Of a stretch of DNA of 64,000 bases, positions 1-11,091 are shown in pieces. The stretch comes from Leptospira tipperaryensis (GTDB lineage Bacteria > Spirochaetota > Leptospiria > Leptospirales > Leptospiraceae): contig NZ_CP015217.1 of NCBI RefSeq assembly GCF_001729245.1, positions 3,442,001 to 3,506,000 on the forward strand, written 5' to 3'. The position numbers and the translations under genes are program-made. A model generated the notes under the pieces. It had not been told where the DNA came from. It searched no databases and saw nothing but the letters and a program-made list of their open reading frames with translations. Position 1 is the first letter of the stretch. Every line of letters starts with the position of its first letter.

Positions 1-579
1 TATTCCGGTCTGATTTTTCTTTCCACAGTTTTTATAGCGCTCACACTTTTGATCTTGGCGACTTCCGGGATTCTTAAATTTGAAATTCCGGGCTTGAGCG
101 CCGTTCAGAAGCTCGTCCTCTACGTGAGCAAGGAAATCCAAAAACCGAGTTTGATCGGCGTTTTTTTTACGACCCTCTTCGGCGGTTTGTTTTTCTTTTA
201 TCTTCCCATCGAATTCTTATACATTCGTGCGACCTATTCCAAACTCGACGGAAGCGATCTCATTATGCTTCATATTCTCGGACTTCTGATTTCTTTCTCG
301 ATCAATTATTTTCTGGGAAGAATCGCGGCCCGCGCTTGTATCAAACTGATAAGTCCGAAAAAATTTTACAGGATGAAAGGATTTCTAAATCGTTACGGTG
401 TTTTGGCGATCTTTGTTTTCAACGCTCTTCCTTTGCCGGCTCCGATCTTGAGCGCGATCCTCGGAGTCATCCGTTATAAGAAGAAAATTTTTTATCCAGT
501 CTTCGTTGCGGGGCAACTCTCTCAGTCCGTCGTGATTCTCTTTTTTGTTCGTTACGTTTTTACGGGTAAGATTTTCTGA
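1..579 (+). CDS. SNARE-associated/VTT (DedA-like) membrane protein, 5' end outside window
   Basis: The reading frame is open from the first base of the window, so the start lies upstream; a TTG at 49 is only an internal codon. The visible 192 residues carry several hydrophobic segments. A central stretch with a GRIAAR motif and the sequence NALPLPAPILSAILG fits the VTT/DedA-like domain, whose re-entrant loop carries a glycine- and proline-rich motif. Proteins of this family sit in the inner membrane and several act in lipid flipping or membrane homeostasis; the substrate here is unknown. The downstream 349 bases hold only repeats and a Fur box, so the gene ends its transcription unit. Confidence 0.6.
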   Translation, partial: YSGLIFLSTVFIALTLLILATSGILKFEIPGLSAVQKLVLYVSKEIQKPSLIGVFFTTLFGGLFFFYLPIEFLYIRATYSKLDGSDLIMLHILGLLISFSINYFLGRIAARACIKLISPKKFYRMKGFLNRYGVLAIFVFNALPLPAPILSAILGVIRYKKKIFYPVFVAGQLSQSVVILFFVRYVFTGKIF

Positions 580-594
580 AGAATTCTTTTTGAG

Positions 595-799
595 GGAGTT
601 CCTACTTTTCTTTACGGCCTTTTTGTAAAAAACGCGGGAGTTCCCACATTCGTTTAACGGAAAAATTATTTGGCACGTGAAAAGCAGAGGAGTTCCTACT
701 TTTCTTTACGGCCTTTTTTGTAAAAAACGCTGGAGTTCCCACATTCGTTTAACGGAAAAATTACTTGGCACGTGAAAAGCAAAGGAGTTCCTACTTTTT
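595..799. repeat. 94/95-bp tandem duplication carrying GGAGTTCC elements
   Basis: Two near-identical units (595-688, 689-783) and the first 16 bases of a third (784-799) follow each other without a gap; the second unit has one extra T. Each unit holds two copies of the GGAGTTCC element, one as GGAGTTCCTAC at the unit start and one as GGAGTTCCCAC about 40 bases in (634-647 and 729-742), plus a CACGTG palindrome. The rest of the gene-free stretch from 580 to 898 shows no reading frame I would support. Confidence 0.95.
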
Positions 800-898
800 C
801 CTCCCCCATTCCCTAAGTTCTAGTTTTTGAGAATTTTTCTAAGCGCTTCATTCTTTTCTCCTCAATCTCCCTTGACTCTAAACTCAGCCCTCAAATAT

Positions 899-913
899 TG
901 AGAATCATTTTCA
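899..913. promoter_or_regulatory. Candidate Fur box upstream of TonB receptor gene
   Basis: TGAGAATCATTTTCA matches the 7-1-7 Fur consensus TGATAATnATTATCA at all but two positions. It lies 15 bases before the receptor start codon, where a bound iron repressor would block transcription or early elongation. Fur-type control of TonB receptors is established in many bacteria. That this site is used is inference. Confidence 0.7.
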
Positions 914-928
914 AAATCGAAATCGACG

Positions 929-3376
929 ATGCATAAAAAAACAATTCTGTCCGTCTTAATTCTCTTCTTCCTTTTCTCTTGGGGAGTTCCCGCACAACCT
1001 CAGGAAAACACCGAAAACAAGGAAAAACAACCCCCGCCCCCGACCGCGGAAGAGACCGAAAAAGAAAAATGGTCTCGAGGAACCATCTCCGTGATCGGGA
1101 AAAAGAAAAACGACCTCAAACGGATTCCCGGTTCGGCGACCATCATCGAAAAAGAATATCTCGAACAAACTCGTCCGGTCGATTCCATGGAAGTCCTTCG
1201 AAGAGTTCCTGGAGCTTCGATTCGTTATCAAGATACGGGCTTGATCTTGAACGTCGGTTTTAGAGGGGTTAATAGCGATCTCGGAAGAAAGGTTCTCATC
1301 CTCGAAGACGGAATTTTTACTTCTCTCAATCCTTATTCAGCTCCGGAACAATACTACACGCCTAACATCGATCGTATGGAAAGAATCGAAGTGGTAAAAG
1401 GATCCGGCGCCATTCTCTTCGGGCCTTCCACCATCGGGGGCGTGATCAACTTCATCACAAAACGTCCGCCAAAAGATCCGGTTCTCTCGGTTTCGATGCA
1501 GGGTGGATCTTATGGATTCTTCTCCTCTCAAATTTCTTACGGGGGAACCTTTGGAAATACGGGAATCGATATCTCGGTTCTTAGAAAACAAGGAAACGGT
1601 TTCCGTGATCATCAAGACTTTCGACTTCACGAAGTTTCCTTTAAATCCGTAACCGATATCAATGAGAAACACGCACTCACAACAAAATTTTTAGGAACCG
1701 TCCAAGACGCAAACATGACCTATCTCGGTCTTACGACGGGGCAATTCTGGAACAATTCTTCTTCGAATTTTGCGGAACAAGACAATCGTAAACTTCAGAG
1801 ATATTCCGGCGACTTGGGTCACGAATGGAAAATCACCGACAACTCCAAACTTGTCTCGAAAGTTTACGCAGCTTATACGGAAAGAAACTGGACTAGACAG
1901 AATTATGTTCGAAACACCGGCTCTAATTTCAGCACCCTTCCGAGCAACGTAATCAAAGCCTATGATACGGAACCTTTTGTAAATAGACCGGGAGACACGG
2001 TCTATATGCTCGATAGCGTAGGTCATAGGGACCGTTCTTATCGTTTTGTAGGCGCGGAATCCCGCTATCAACTCGATTATCAGTTTTTTGGAATTAAGAA
2101 TCAGTTGGACGCCGGTCTTCGTTATCACTACGAGACTGCGGATATCAAATACATAGATGGACCGTCTACTCCTGATTATGCGATCTTTGGAAACGGTTTG
2201 GGAAATCCTGCGACCGGAACCGCTTCTTCCGAATATTCTCTTGCAAAATCGGGACAACTCAGAGATCACGAAGTCAACAATACGAAATCGATCGCGGGCT
2301 TTGCACAAAACAGTTTTAAATTCTACGATAAGTTTTCGGTGATTCCCGGAGTTCGTTATGAAACGTTTACTCAGAATCGAACGATTCTTCGTCAGCAAGC
2401 GGTCGATCCCGTGACAAACCAACCGGATCTGAATTCTCCTCCGCAAGAAGTCGACAAGGGAAGCACTCACACTTATCGAGTTCTCATCCCCGGTTTGGGT
2501 CTTACTTACGATATCAGAAAAGACCTGACTTGGTTTGCGGGCGCACACAAAGGATTCTCCCCTCCTCGTTATCAAGATGCGCTTAACAATTCCGGCGTGA
2601 TCAACAAAATCGATCCAGAATATTCTTATAACTATGAAACCGGGATTCGAGGGGATATTACAAATTACTTAAACGCTCAAGTGACTTATTTTGATTTGAA
2701 CTATATCAATCAGATCATCATTACTTCTTCTACTTCCGGAAACGATTCCGCTTCTTCCGCTAAAAACGGCGGAAGAACTTATAGCCGCGGCCTCGAAACG
2801 AACTTCACTTTCGATCCGGCAAAACTCTTTGACGCGAACTTTAAACTTCCGATCGAACTCATCTACACAAGGGCCGATGCGAAGATGAACCAATATTCGA
2901 TCGATACTTCCAAAGTGACCGCCAACCAATCTCTCTTGGATTTTATAGTTACCCAGAGAGATAAAAATGGGAACTATGTTCCTTACGTTTCCAGAGATAC
3001 CGCTACGATTTCTCTCGGTTATATTCATCCGAAGGGATTTTATGCAAGAGCTGAATATCAATATTTCTCGGCCCAGTTCCACGACGATACAAACACTCGA
3101 ACGACCTATTGGGCGGATTCCATCACGGATCCTCTCGGCAAAAAAGTATTACAATATTTGAATATTACTTCTGACAGCTCCGGTGAAACCGGAGTCATCC
3201 CGGCCTACGCTCTCGTGAACGCTTCTCTGGGTTATAAGGACCCGATCAAACGTTGGAGCGTCTTTGTGACGGGGAAAAACTTAGGGGACGTTCGCTACAT
3301 TTCCGGACGCCTCCCGGAAGGGATTCAAGTTGGACCCTTTCGTCAGATCAACGTAGGAGTTAGTTTTGAACTCTGA
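929..3376 (+). CDS. TonB-dependent outer-membrane receptor (FecA-like)
   Basis: The 815-residue protein has a Sec signal peptide (residues 1-22, ending near PAQP), a charged linker, a plug domain (about 50-170, with IPGSATII, RRVPGASIR and RIEVVKGSGAILFG) and a long beta-barrel to the C terminus. TonB receptors import iron chelates, heme or cobalamin using TonB-ExbBD energy. The ligand cannot be read from sequence, but the Fur box in front and the imelysin/di-heme genes behind point to iron or heme. The order receptor, imelysin lipoprotein, di-heme protein, imelysin matches what I recall of the LruB locus of L. interrogans. The signal-peptide coding region contains a GGGGAGTTCCCGC copy of the dispersed element (981-993). 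Confidence 0.9.
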   Translation: MHKKTILSVLILFFLFSWGVPAQPQENTENKEKQPPPPTAEETEKEKWSRGTISVIGKKKNDLKRIPGSATIIEKEYLEQTRPVDSMEVLRRVPGASIRYQDTGLILNVGFRGVNSDLGRKVLILEDGIFTSLNPYSAPEQYYTPNIDRMERIEVVKGSGAILFGPSTIGGVINFITKRPPKDPVLSVSMQGGSYGFFSSQISYGGTFGNTGIDISVLRKQGNGFRDHQDFRLHEVSFKSVTDINEKHALTTKFLGTVQDANMTYLGLTTGQFWNNSSSNFAEQDNRKLQRYSGDLGHEWKITDNSKLVSKVYAAYTERNWTRQNYVRNTGSNFSTLPSNVIKAYDTEPFVNRPGDTVYMLDSVGHRDRSYRFVGAESRYQLDYQFFGIKNQLDAGLRYHYETADIKYIDGPSTPDYAIFGNGLGNPATGTASSEYSLAKSGQLRDHEVNNTKSIAGFAQNSFKFYDKFSVIPGVRYETFTQNRTILRQQAVDPVTNQPDLNSPPQEVDKGSTHTYRVLIPGLGLTYDIRKDLTWFAGAHKGFSPPRYQDALNNSGVINKIDPEYSYNYETGIRGDITNYLNAQVTYFDLNYINQIIITSSTSGNDSASSAKNGGRTYSRGLETNFTFDPAKLFDANFKLPIELIYTRADAKMNQYSIDTSKVTANQSLLDFIVTQRDKNGNYVPYVSRDTATISLGYIHPKGFYARAEYQYFSAQFHDDTNTRTTYWADSITDPLGKKVLQYLNITSDSSGETGVIPAYALVNASLGYKDPIKRWSVFVTGKNLGDVRYISGRLPEGIQVGPFRQINVGVSFEL

Positions 3377-5008
<1,632 letters not shown>

Positions 5009-5041
5009 GTTAGAAAATAAAATACAAAAAGATGAATCGTT

Positions 5042-6559
5042 ATGAAAAACAAAAATACAAAAATGAGGGAAGAATTTTCTTCCTTCATGGTTTCAGCATA
5101 TTCTAATATACGCAAAGGATTCCTCTTGGGAATCTTTTGTGTTATATTTTCACAGTGTGGAATTTTAGATCAAAAGAAAAAAAACAACGATCTAGAATTG
5201 GCAACCATTCTTCTTGTCCTTCAAAATCTGGACCCGGGCGAACAATACTCCGGCGGATTTACGACAACATTTGATAGCACCGTAAACGCGTTTGATTTGG
5301 TCGCGTCCAATCTTCGCGAAGGCGGGAACATTGACTTTCAGGGCGGGAATTCCTTTTTCAATCGCCTCTGGGTTCAAGGCGGCAATTCCGCCTCCGACGG
5401 TTTAGGCCCGGTTTTCAACAGCACTTCCTGCAACGGTTGTCACGTAAAAGACGGAAGAGGAACTCCTCCCGCAAGCGGAAGTAGTAATTTTTCAACGATG
5501 CTGATCCGAGTCAGTAAGAATGGAAAGGATTCGATCACAGGCGGTCCCCTCGGACTCGACAACTACGGTTTGCAGATCAACGACCACGGAGTCGCGGGTC
5601 CGCCCTTAGTTCCGGCGGAAGCGGTAACGACCGTAACTTTCGCCGAAGAACCGGGAACCTTTCCTGACGGCGAAGCCTATTCTCTTAGAAGACCGACATT
5701 TACGATTTCGGCTTGGGCCTTCGGAACTCCTGCCGTAGTCAATCAGTCTCCTCGCACTTCGCCGATGATTCCCGGACTTGGACTCTTAGAAGCGATACCG
5801 GAAGCGACGATTCGTTCCTTTGCGGATCCGGACGATTTGGACGGAGATGGTATATCAGGAAAACCGAATACAGTCTGGGACGCCAAACTTCAAAAAAAGG
5901 TACTGGGTCGATTCGGATGGAAGGCAAACGAGCCGAACTTAACTCAGCAAAATCAGGGAGCGTTCTTAGGAGATATAGGAATCACGAGCCCTCTCTTTTC
6001 AACTCAGAACTGTACCGCGGCGCAGACGAATTGTCTCGCGTCCACTCCGGGGAACAACGGAACCGCGGAAGGAACTGAAATTTCGACGAAGACGGCGAAT
6101 CTCGTAACCTTATACACAAGACTCGTAAGCGTTCCGGGGAGAAGAAACTGGACAAACACGGACGTAGTGCGTGGAAAAGAAATCTTCACACAAGTCGGTT
6201 GCAACGCTTGTCACAAACCTTATATCTTTACCGGTCCCATAGACGGATTTCCGGAAATTTCTTTCCAACACATCAAACCTTATACCGATCTTCTTCTTCA
6301 CGATATGGGAACCGATCTCGCGGACAATCGAGAGGACTTTGATGCAACCGGAACCGAATGGAGAACTCCTCCTCTTTGGGGAACCGGACTCGTTCAAAAA
6401 GTAAACGGTCACAACAACCTTCTTCACGACGGAAGGGCAAGAGGTCACAAGGAAGCGATTCTTTGGCACGGAGGAGAGGCCCTCAATTCTAAAAACAAAT
6501 TTATCGCTCTACCGAAAGCGGATCGGGACAAACTGATTCTTTTCCTGGAGTCTTTATGA
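5042..6559 (+). CDS. Di-heme oxidoreductase lipoprotein (DUF1111, thiol-oxidoreductase/cytochrome c peroxidase-like)
   Basis: Two CxxCH heme-attachment sites are visible, C130-NG-C133-H134 and C387-NA-C390-H391, in a 505-residue protein with an export signal and a lipobox-like IFSQC. The context FNSTSCNGCHVKDGRG and the late LLHDGRA motif fit DUF1111 proteins, usually annotated as thiol oxidoreductase or di-heme peroxidase. These genes recur between two imelysin genes in other bacteria's iron-uptake clusters. It probably acts in the periplasm as an electron-transfer partner of metal uptake; substrate unknown. The start at 5042 follows lruB by 33 bases; an internal ATG at 5066 would shorten it by eight residues. 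Its stop overlaps the next start by 4 bases (ATGA). Confidence 0.85.
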   Translation: MKNKNTKMREEFSSFMVSAYSNIRKGFLLGIFCVIFSQCGILDQKKKNNDLELATILLVLQNLDPGEQYSGGFTTTFDSTVNAFDLVASNLREGGNIDFQGGNSFFNRLWVQGGNSASDGLGPVFNSTSCNGCHVKDGRGTPPASGSSNFSTMLIRVSKNGKDSITGGPLGLDNYGLQINDHGVAGPPLVPAEAVTTVTFAEEPGTFPDGEAYSLRRPTFTISAWAFGTPAVVNQSPRTSPMIPGLGLLEAIPEATIRSFADPDDLDGDGISGKPNTVWDAKLQKKVLGRFGWKANEPNLTQQNQGAFLGDIGITSPLFSTQNCTAAQTNCLASTPGNNGTAEGTEISTKTANLVTLYTRLVSVPGRRNWTNTDVVRGKEIFTQVGCNACHKPYIFTGPIDGFPEISFQHIKPYTDLLLHDMGTDLADNREDFDATGTEWRTPPLWGTGLVQKVNGHNNLLHDGRARGHKEAILWHGGEALNSKNKFIALPKADRDKLILFLESL

Positions 6560-7761
6560 GAACTTTAGAGTTTTCTAATAAACTCCGAAAGAGCGCCGAC
6601 TTTGCAAAAAAAGTCAAAATTCTTATATTGACCTTCTTTGTGATTTTTCCCGGAATCCGTTGTGAGGAAATCGGAAAAATCTCCGGCGCAGAAACCTTGA
6701 TAGTAGCCCTTTTTGCAAACGCAAGTACGGGAGAATTTTTGAATTACACCGCCAATCGAGTGGCGGTTCCTCAGTTCAATAAACTCTTGGTCGCTTCGAA
6801 CCAATTGAAGACAAGCGCCGCAACGTATCAAACGACTCAAAATACGACCACTCTTGCCGATCTTCAGAACCAGTGGCTGGCGACGAGAAGACTCTTTAAA
6901 CAAGCGGAGATTTTTTATATCAACCGTTCCTATCTCCCTTCCACGTATTTTCATAGGCTGGATGGATATATTTTGGGAGAAACCAATCGACCGGTTTCCA
7001 CCGATCTCGATACTGCGGCGGCAACAACTCCTTCGTCGAGTACAGTAGACGGCTATCCGCTCACAAGAAAAGGATTTGCCGCGTTAGAATACTTTATCTT
7101 CGACGATGGAACCGGAAACAAAACGGCGACTGCAATCAATACCGCAAACGGAAATGCCGGAAGAAGAGCGTATATCGCATCTCTCGCGACTGTGATTCAA
7201 CTTGATTCGCAAAGACTTTACAACTCATGGAATTCTTCTTTTGCAAACGAGTTGGCGACAGGATCCACTTCCTTTGCTGGAATCAAGGACGCCGTCGATT
7301 CGTTTATCAACGGGATCGTCCAGTTGGAATACGTAAATCAGGACGTCCGCATCGGAACACCCGCCGGGCTGACTCTTGCAGGCACGACTCAGTATCCTGC
7401 AAAATTGGAATCGATCTACAGCGACACTTCTTACCAAGATCTTCTTTCCTCGGTGGAAGGATTAGAACTCGTTTATGCCGGAAATGCAGGAGAGGCGGAT
7501 TCTCGATCTCTGAGTTATTTGGTGACGTTGCAAAATAGCCAATTGGATACGAGAGTAAGAAGTAGGATCGCAACTCTCAAGAGCAATCTTCAGAGTAGAA
7601 TCAACGCATCCGTCACGTTAAAAGCCGATCTCACGGGCAATCTGACATTTGTGGACGAACAAGTTTACGATCGATTCAAAGAATTGAGGACGATCTTTGC
7701 TACCGAAGTCATCGGAATCTTAGGAGCCAACGCACTCCCGTCCAACGCGGACGGAGATTAA
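6556..7761 (+). CDS. Second imelysin-family lipoprotein
   Basis: A 401-residue exported protein, with a probable lipobox at FPGIRC near residue 36 after a long charged N-region. The middle shows the imelysin pattern, but the GxHxxE motif reads G-F-A-A-L-E: glycine and glutamate are kept and histidine is replaced by alanine. The gene overlaps the di-heme gene by 4 bases, implying translational coupling, and is followed by a strong terminator, so it closes the iron-linked unit. The lost histidine suggests a changed or lost metal site compared with the first imelysin. Confidence 0.75.
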   Translation: MRTLEFSNKLRKSADFAKKVKILILTFFVIFPGIRCEEIGKISGAETLIVALFANASTGEFLNYTANRVAVPQFNKLLVASNQLKTSAATYQTTQNTTTLADLQNQWLATRRLFKQAEIFYINRSYLPSTYFHRLDGYILGETNRPVSTDLDTAAATTPSSSTVDGYPLTRKGFAALEYFIFDDGTGNKTATAINTANGNAGRRAYIASLATVIQLDSQRLYNSWNSSFANELATGSTSFAGIKDAVDSFINGIVQLEYVNQDVRIGTPAGLTLAGTTQYPAKLESIYSDTSYQDLLSSVEGLELVYAGNAGEADSRSLSYLVTLQNSQLDTRVRSRIATLKSNLQSRINASVTLKADLTGNLTFVDEQVYDRFKELRTIFATEVIGILGANALPSNADGD

Positions 7762-7800
7762 GTTTTTAGAATATTCTTTTTTTATGATTTGAAAGAATCA

Positions 7801-7833
7801 AAAGGAACAAACAAAGGTTTGTTCCTTTTTTTA
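7801..7833 (+). terminator. Rho-independent terminator of the imelysin cluster
   Basis: A perfect 12-bp stem, AAAGGAACAAAC pairing with GTTTGTTCCTTT (7801-7812 and 7817-7828), encloses an AAAG loop and runs into a T tract. It lies 40 bases after the second imelysin stop codon. Confidence 0.9.
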
Positions 7834-8144
7834 TAGAAATGGAAGGATTTAGAGGGAATACATAAGGCAGGCCCGGATTCACAACCGCGTTCGAATAAGA
7901 ATACTTTCTAATTTTCAAACCCGGATCCGCAAACTTTCTTTCCACGCCGCTGGAACAGTGAATTATAGAAGGTTCTGAAAAAGTGGAAACCTTCACGATC
8001 AAAAGCACTTTTGGAAAAGATTCAAACCGTATTTAAGAATAAAAAAATGAAACTTCTTATCTTTTCACAGTTTGGCTCTCGTTATTTTCTTTGCAAAGCC
8101 TTCTAATGTTTTAAAATCGAATTTAACAAGTCGGAAATTTTTCT
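7834..8144. other. Gene-free stretch
   Basis: I see no supported gene, repeat or structure here. A minus-strand frame across 7766-8008 has no ribosome site, overlaps the terminator and resembles no family. The last part should hold the promoter of the gene at 8145. Confidence 0.5.
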
Positions 8145-8699
8145 ATGAATCTTTCTAAGAGCGCAGTCGTTTCCTCACTTTTAATTTTTATTTGGATTCC
8201 GTTTCTTTGTATGAGCCAAGTTCATTACCAAACAATTTCTCTGGAAGAGTTGGTCCGAAGTTCCCCTTATATCTTTTTGGTCCGCGCGGAAAATCCGTCC
8301 TTTTCCGTTACAAAAATTAAGATTCATTCCAAACTTCTAAAAGAACTTGGAATTCAAGAAAAACTGATAAAAAAAGTTCCCGATTTTGAAAGAAGAATCG
8401 GCCATTACCGAATTCAAGAGGTTTTAAAGGGAAGCTGGGATCAAAAATCAATCTCGGTACTTCCGGCGAATTTTATAAATTCTCTCGAACTCCATATTCT
8501 TTACTATGGAACCGGACTTTCTGTTTCTCCCATCTATCTTTCTTACAATTCTCCCCAGAATCTAAACGAAGAAAATCAAGATTTTATCATATTCTTACAT
8601 CGTTCTTCCCGACCTGCAATGTTTGAGTGGACCACGGTGGGAAGCCTCGAATCCATCGATCGTAAGGAAGAGATTTTGAATCTGATCTCCAAACAATGA
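8145..8699 (+). CDS. Exported hypothetical protein
   Basis: I do not recognise this 184-residue protein. It has an N-terminal hydrophobic stretch ending near CMSQ that fits a signal peptide, possibly with lipobox FLCMS read loosely. The body mixes strands and basic helices, with sequences such as HYRIQEVLKGSW that resemble exported proteins for which only a generic family name exists. It stands alone behind a terminator and is followed 85 bases later by the MAPEG-like gene on the same strand. Confidence 0.6.
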   Translation: MNLSKSAVVSSLLIFIWIPFLCMSQVHYQTISLEELVRSSPYIFLVRAENPSFSVTKIKIHSKLLKELGIQEKLIKKVPDFERRIGHYRIQEVLKGSWDQKSISVLPANFINSLELHILYYGTGLSVSPIYLSYNSPQNLNEENQDFIIFLHRSSRPAMFEWTTVGSLESIDRKEEILNLISKQ

Positions 8700-8784
8700 G
8701 AAGAACTTTCAAATGTGAAAATCCGACTTGCCATCCAAAGGAAGATTGATTCCATTCTCCGAAAAAACAAAGAGTGGAGAACAA

Positions 8785-9207
8785 ATGAATCCGGCAATCA
8801 TCGCGTTAATAGGTTTTACGGCTTGGACGATCCTTCTGGGAATCGGAGTGATCAGCATTCGCACGTTTAAGGTCCTAAAGGGAGAAAAGAAATCAAACGA
8901 GTTTCCTTCCGGAATCCAACACGGAAGCAATTTCTATTGGAGACTCAACAGAGCGCACGTTAACTGCGTAGAAAATCTTCCGATCTTTGCAACCTTGGTT
9001 TTGATCGGAGCTTTCGTCGGAGTCTTAGATTCTACGTTCGCAATGGTAAGCCAAATCATCTTAGGAGCGAGATTGATACAAACCGCCGCCCATCTCAGCT
9101 CCGGTTCCGATATCGCGGTGAACGTTCGCTTTACGGGATTCGTGGTTCAGTATGGAAGTTTTATCTGTTTAATCTGGCAGATTCTTCACAAATCGGGAAT
9201 TGTCTAA
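8785..9207 (+). CDS. MAPEG-family membrane protein
   Basis: The 140-residue protein shows the MAPEG layout: an N-terminal membrane helix, a polar stretch with [16 protein letters not shown], and three more hydrophobic helices. The motif NRAHxNxxENLP is typical of bacterial members of this glutathione-transferase/eicosanoid-type family. Activity on a lipid or glutathione substrate is family knowledge only. I start at the ATG at 8785, preceded by GGAG-type spacing, because an upstream frame start at 8728 adds a charged extension that does not fit the family. Confidence 0.75.
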   Translation: MNPAIIALIGFTAWTILLGIGVISIRTFKVLKGEKKSNEFPSGIQHGSNFYWRLNRAHVNCVENLPIFATLVLIGAFVGVLDSTFAMVSQIILGARLIQTAAHLSSGSDIAVNVRFTGFVVQYGSFICLIWQILHKSGIV

Positions 9208-9257
9208 AAAACAAAAAGAATTGGATTCTTTAGAATTCTCCTGAATTCTGGAATCAG

Positions 9258-9707
9258 ATGATTCTATTTGCGGACAAAGAAAAAGAACTCAAAGACTCGA
9301 AAAGTTTTTGGGCCTGCCTGGGACGAAACGTTCTCTCCAAATCCGGAGAGAACTCCGGAAGATTGATCGACGTTCGAATTCTTTCTGGAAATCTTTCGGG
9401 CATCCTCGTCCTCAAAGGTTTTCGAAAAATTTACTTTTCGAAAGAATATCTCAAGTCCGATTCCAAAGAAAGAATCCTTTTAAAGATCGATCCTCCGAGT
9501 AACCTCCTCGGCAAAAGAGTATATGACAAAAACGCGAGACTTCTTGGATCCGTAGTCTCGATTCAAGTCGCGCCGGGAACTTCCAAGTTGGTTCGTTTTT
9601 GGGTTCGAAAATTTCCATTCTCCCCTAAAATCGAATTTTATCCCGAAGACATCGAAACCTCTATTAAGAATGTCTTATTAAAGAAAGATTATGCCAAACG
9701 AAAGTAA
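9258..9707 (+). CDS. PRC-barrel-like protein (first of a pair)
   Basis: A 149-residue soluble protein with repeated beta-rich blocks such as SGRLIDVRILSGNLSGILV and GKRVYDKNARLLGSVVSI, which fit PRC-barrel-like domains. PRC barrels occur in RimM and photosynthetic reaction centres and often bind partner proteins or RNA; no specific role can be assigned. It overlaps the next gene by 17 bases, and both encode similar folds, so the two are probably made and used together. Confidence 0.5.
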   Translation: MILFADKEKELKDSKSFWACLGRNVLSKSGENSGRLIDVRILSGNLSGILVLKGFRKIYFSKEYLKSDSKERILLKIDPPSNLLGKRVYDKNARLLGSVVSIQVAPGTSKLVRFWVRKFPFSPKIEFYPEDIETSIKNVLLKKDYAKRK

Positions 9708-10125
9708 CATAATCACTTCCGATGATATTCTCGGAAAGGAAGCGCTGGATCCGGAAGGCCAGATTCTCGGGGTCGTGGTCAAACTTCATATCGATCGTGT
9801 GGAAAAAAGAATCACAGGAATCACAATCGATCAGGGTTTTATGAAACCCGATCTTTTTGTGGGAATCGACTTTGTTCGCACTTTAGGAGTGGACGCAATT
9901 CTTCTGAATACGATTCCTTTTGAAAAATACAAAGGCCTAAAGGTTCTAAACAGCGACGGCTCCGAAGAAGGCGTGGTCGAAGAAGTGATTTCCAAAAACG
10001 GAAAGTTAGAATTCCTACTCGTCAAGACCTCCCTCAATCCTCTTTCCAAGGAAAGAAAAAAGATCCCCGCGTCTAAGGTTCAGGAAATCGGAGACAAGAT
10101 CTTACTCAAAAGAAAATCTTCTTGA
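9691..10125 (+). CDS. PRC-barrel domain protein (second of a pair)
   Basis: The 144-residue protein contains two PRC-like repeats, DILGKEALDPEGQILGVVVK near the start and a second around YKGLKVLNSDGSEEGVVEEV. The repeated pattern of a loop with D-x-x-G followed by V-strands is typical of the PRC barrel. The start overlaps the preceding gene by 17 bases. A PhoU-like gene follows 109 bases downstream on the same strand. Function unknown. Confidence 0.6.
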   Translation: MPNESNIITSDDILGKEALDPEGQILGVVVKLHIDRVEKRITGITIDQGFMKPDLFVGIDFVRTLGVDAILLNTIPFEKYKGLKVLNSDGSEEGVVEEVISKNGKLEFLLVKTSLNPLSKERKKIPASKVQEIGDKILLKRKSS

Positions 10126-10234
10126 CCAAAACCGGTTTTTAAGAAGGATTCTGAGTACCTGAACTTTTGTCCACTTTCCGCGATAAATTTAATTCGGAAC
10201 CTTGTTATCAAATCTACAGGTCTTAATAAATTCT

Positions 10235-10948
10235 ATGACTTCCAAGTTTGACTTCCTCCGCAAAAATCTCTACAGTATGGCGGAGCTCTGTCTCGAACAA
10301 GTACTCATTCTCGACGACGCTTTGGAAACCGACGATTCCGAACTTGCAAGAAAGCTAATCGACCGAGACGATCTCATCGACAACCTCGAAAAACAAAACG
10401 ACAACCTTTCTCAGAACGCGATCTTAGAAGCCGTCGCCAATCGAAATTCCATGGGAATGGATCAAGTCGACGGAGAAGTCATTCTAAAAAGAGATCCTCT
10501 CCGCTTTGCACTTTCCGCGATTCGGATTACTCGAAACTTAGAAAGAATGGGAGATCAGATCGTAAACTGCGCGAAGTGTTTTCGAAGAGGTCTGATTCCG
10601 AAACGGTTTTTCTGTGACGAGGAAATTCTAAACAAACTTTTATCCAGAGTCATTACCATCGTGGGTATGGCCGTGGAATCTTTGGTCGAAGAAAAAAATC
10701 GTTTCTATGGAAGCGTTCATTCGGTCGAAGAAGAGATCAACAATCTCTGTCAATCCGCATTCTTAAAATTCGTAATGGATCCAAGATTGGATAAAAATCA
10801 ATTTGCCGATGTGTATCGTCTCATCCTTTGTTTGGAAAGAACGGGAGACTATGCGGTCAACATCGCGGAAGAATTGGTCCGTTTGAATACGGGAATGGAT
10901 ATTCGACACGTTTCGGATCCGGTTCAAGCAATCGCAAAGACAAGCTGA
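10235..10948 (+). CDS. PhoU-like protein
   Basis: The 237-residue helical protein has two related halves, each with the PhoU metal-site motif: [15 protein letters not shown] in the first and [15 protein letters not shown] in the second (ExxxD). PhoU proteins regulate phosphate transport through PstSCAB and PhoR-type kinases. No phosphate transporter genes lie nearby, so it may be a solitary paralogue. I choose the ATG at 10235 (MTSKFDF) over a TTG 33 bases upstream because it gives the usual PhoU length. Confidence 0.8.
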   Translation: MTSKFDFLRKNLYSMAELCLEQVLILDDALETDDSELARKLIDRDDLIDNLEKQNDNLSQNAILEAVANRNSMGMDQVDGEVILKRDPLRFALSAIRITRNLERMGDQIVNCAKCFRRGLIPKRFFCDEEILNKLLSRVITIVGMAVESLVEEKNRFYGSVHSVEEEINNLCQSAFLKFVMDPRLDKNQFADVYRLILCLERTGDYAVNIAEELVRLNTGMDIRHVSDPVQAIAKTS

Positions 10949-11091
10949 GATTTCTTTCACACCTAACTCTAATTAGTTGTCTCTGGATGTATAATTCTGT
11001 TCATTTCAGAATATAACGTGATAGGTAAATATCTCTGCGATGAGTTATACTATGAACGCGTAATTTTTAAATCTAAGAATTTGGTTTTATC

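Noticed and set aside
1691..2575. 294-residue frame on the minus strand
   Set aside because: It lies entirely within the TonB receptor gene on the opposite strand, with no ribosome site or known family.
7766..8008. 80-residue minus-strand frame
   Set aside because: It overlaps the imelysin terminator, and no family or ribosome site was recognised.
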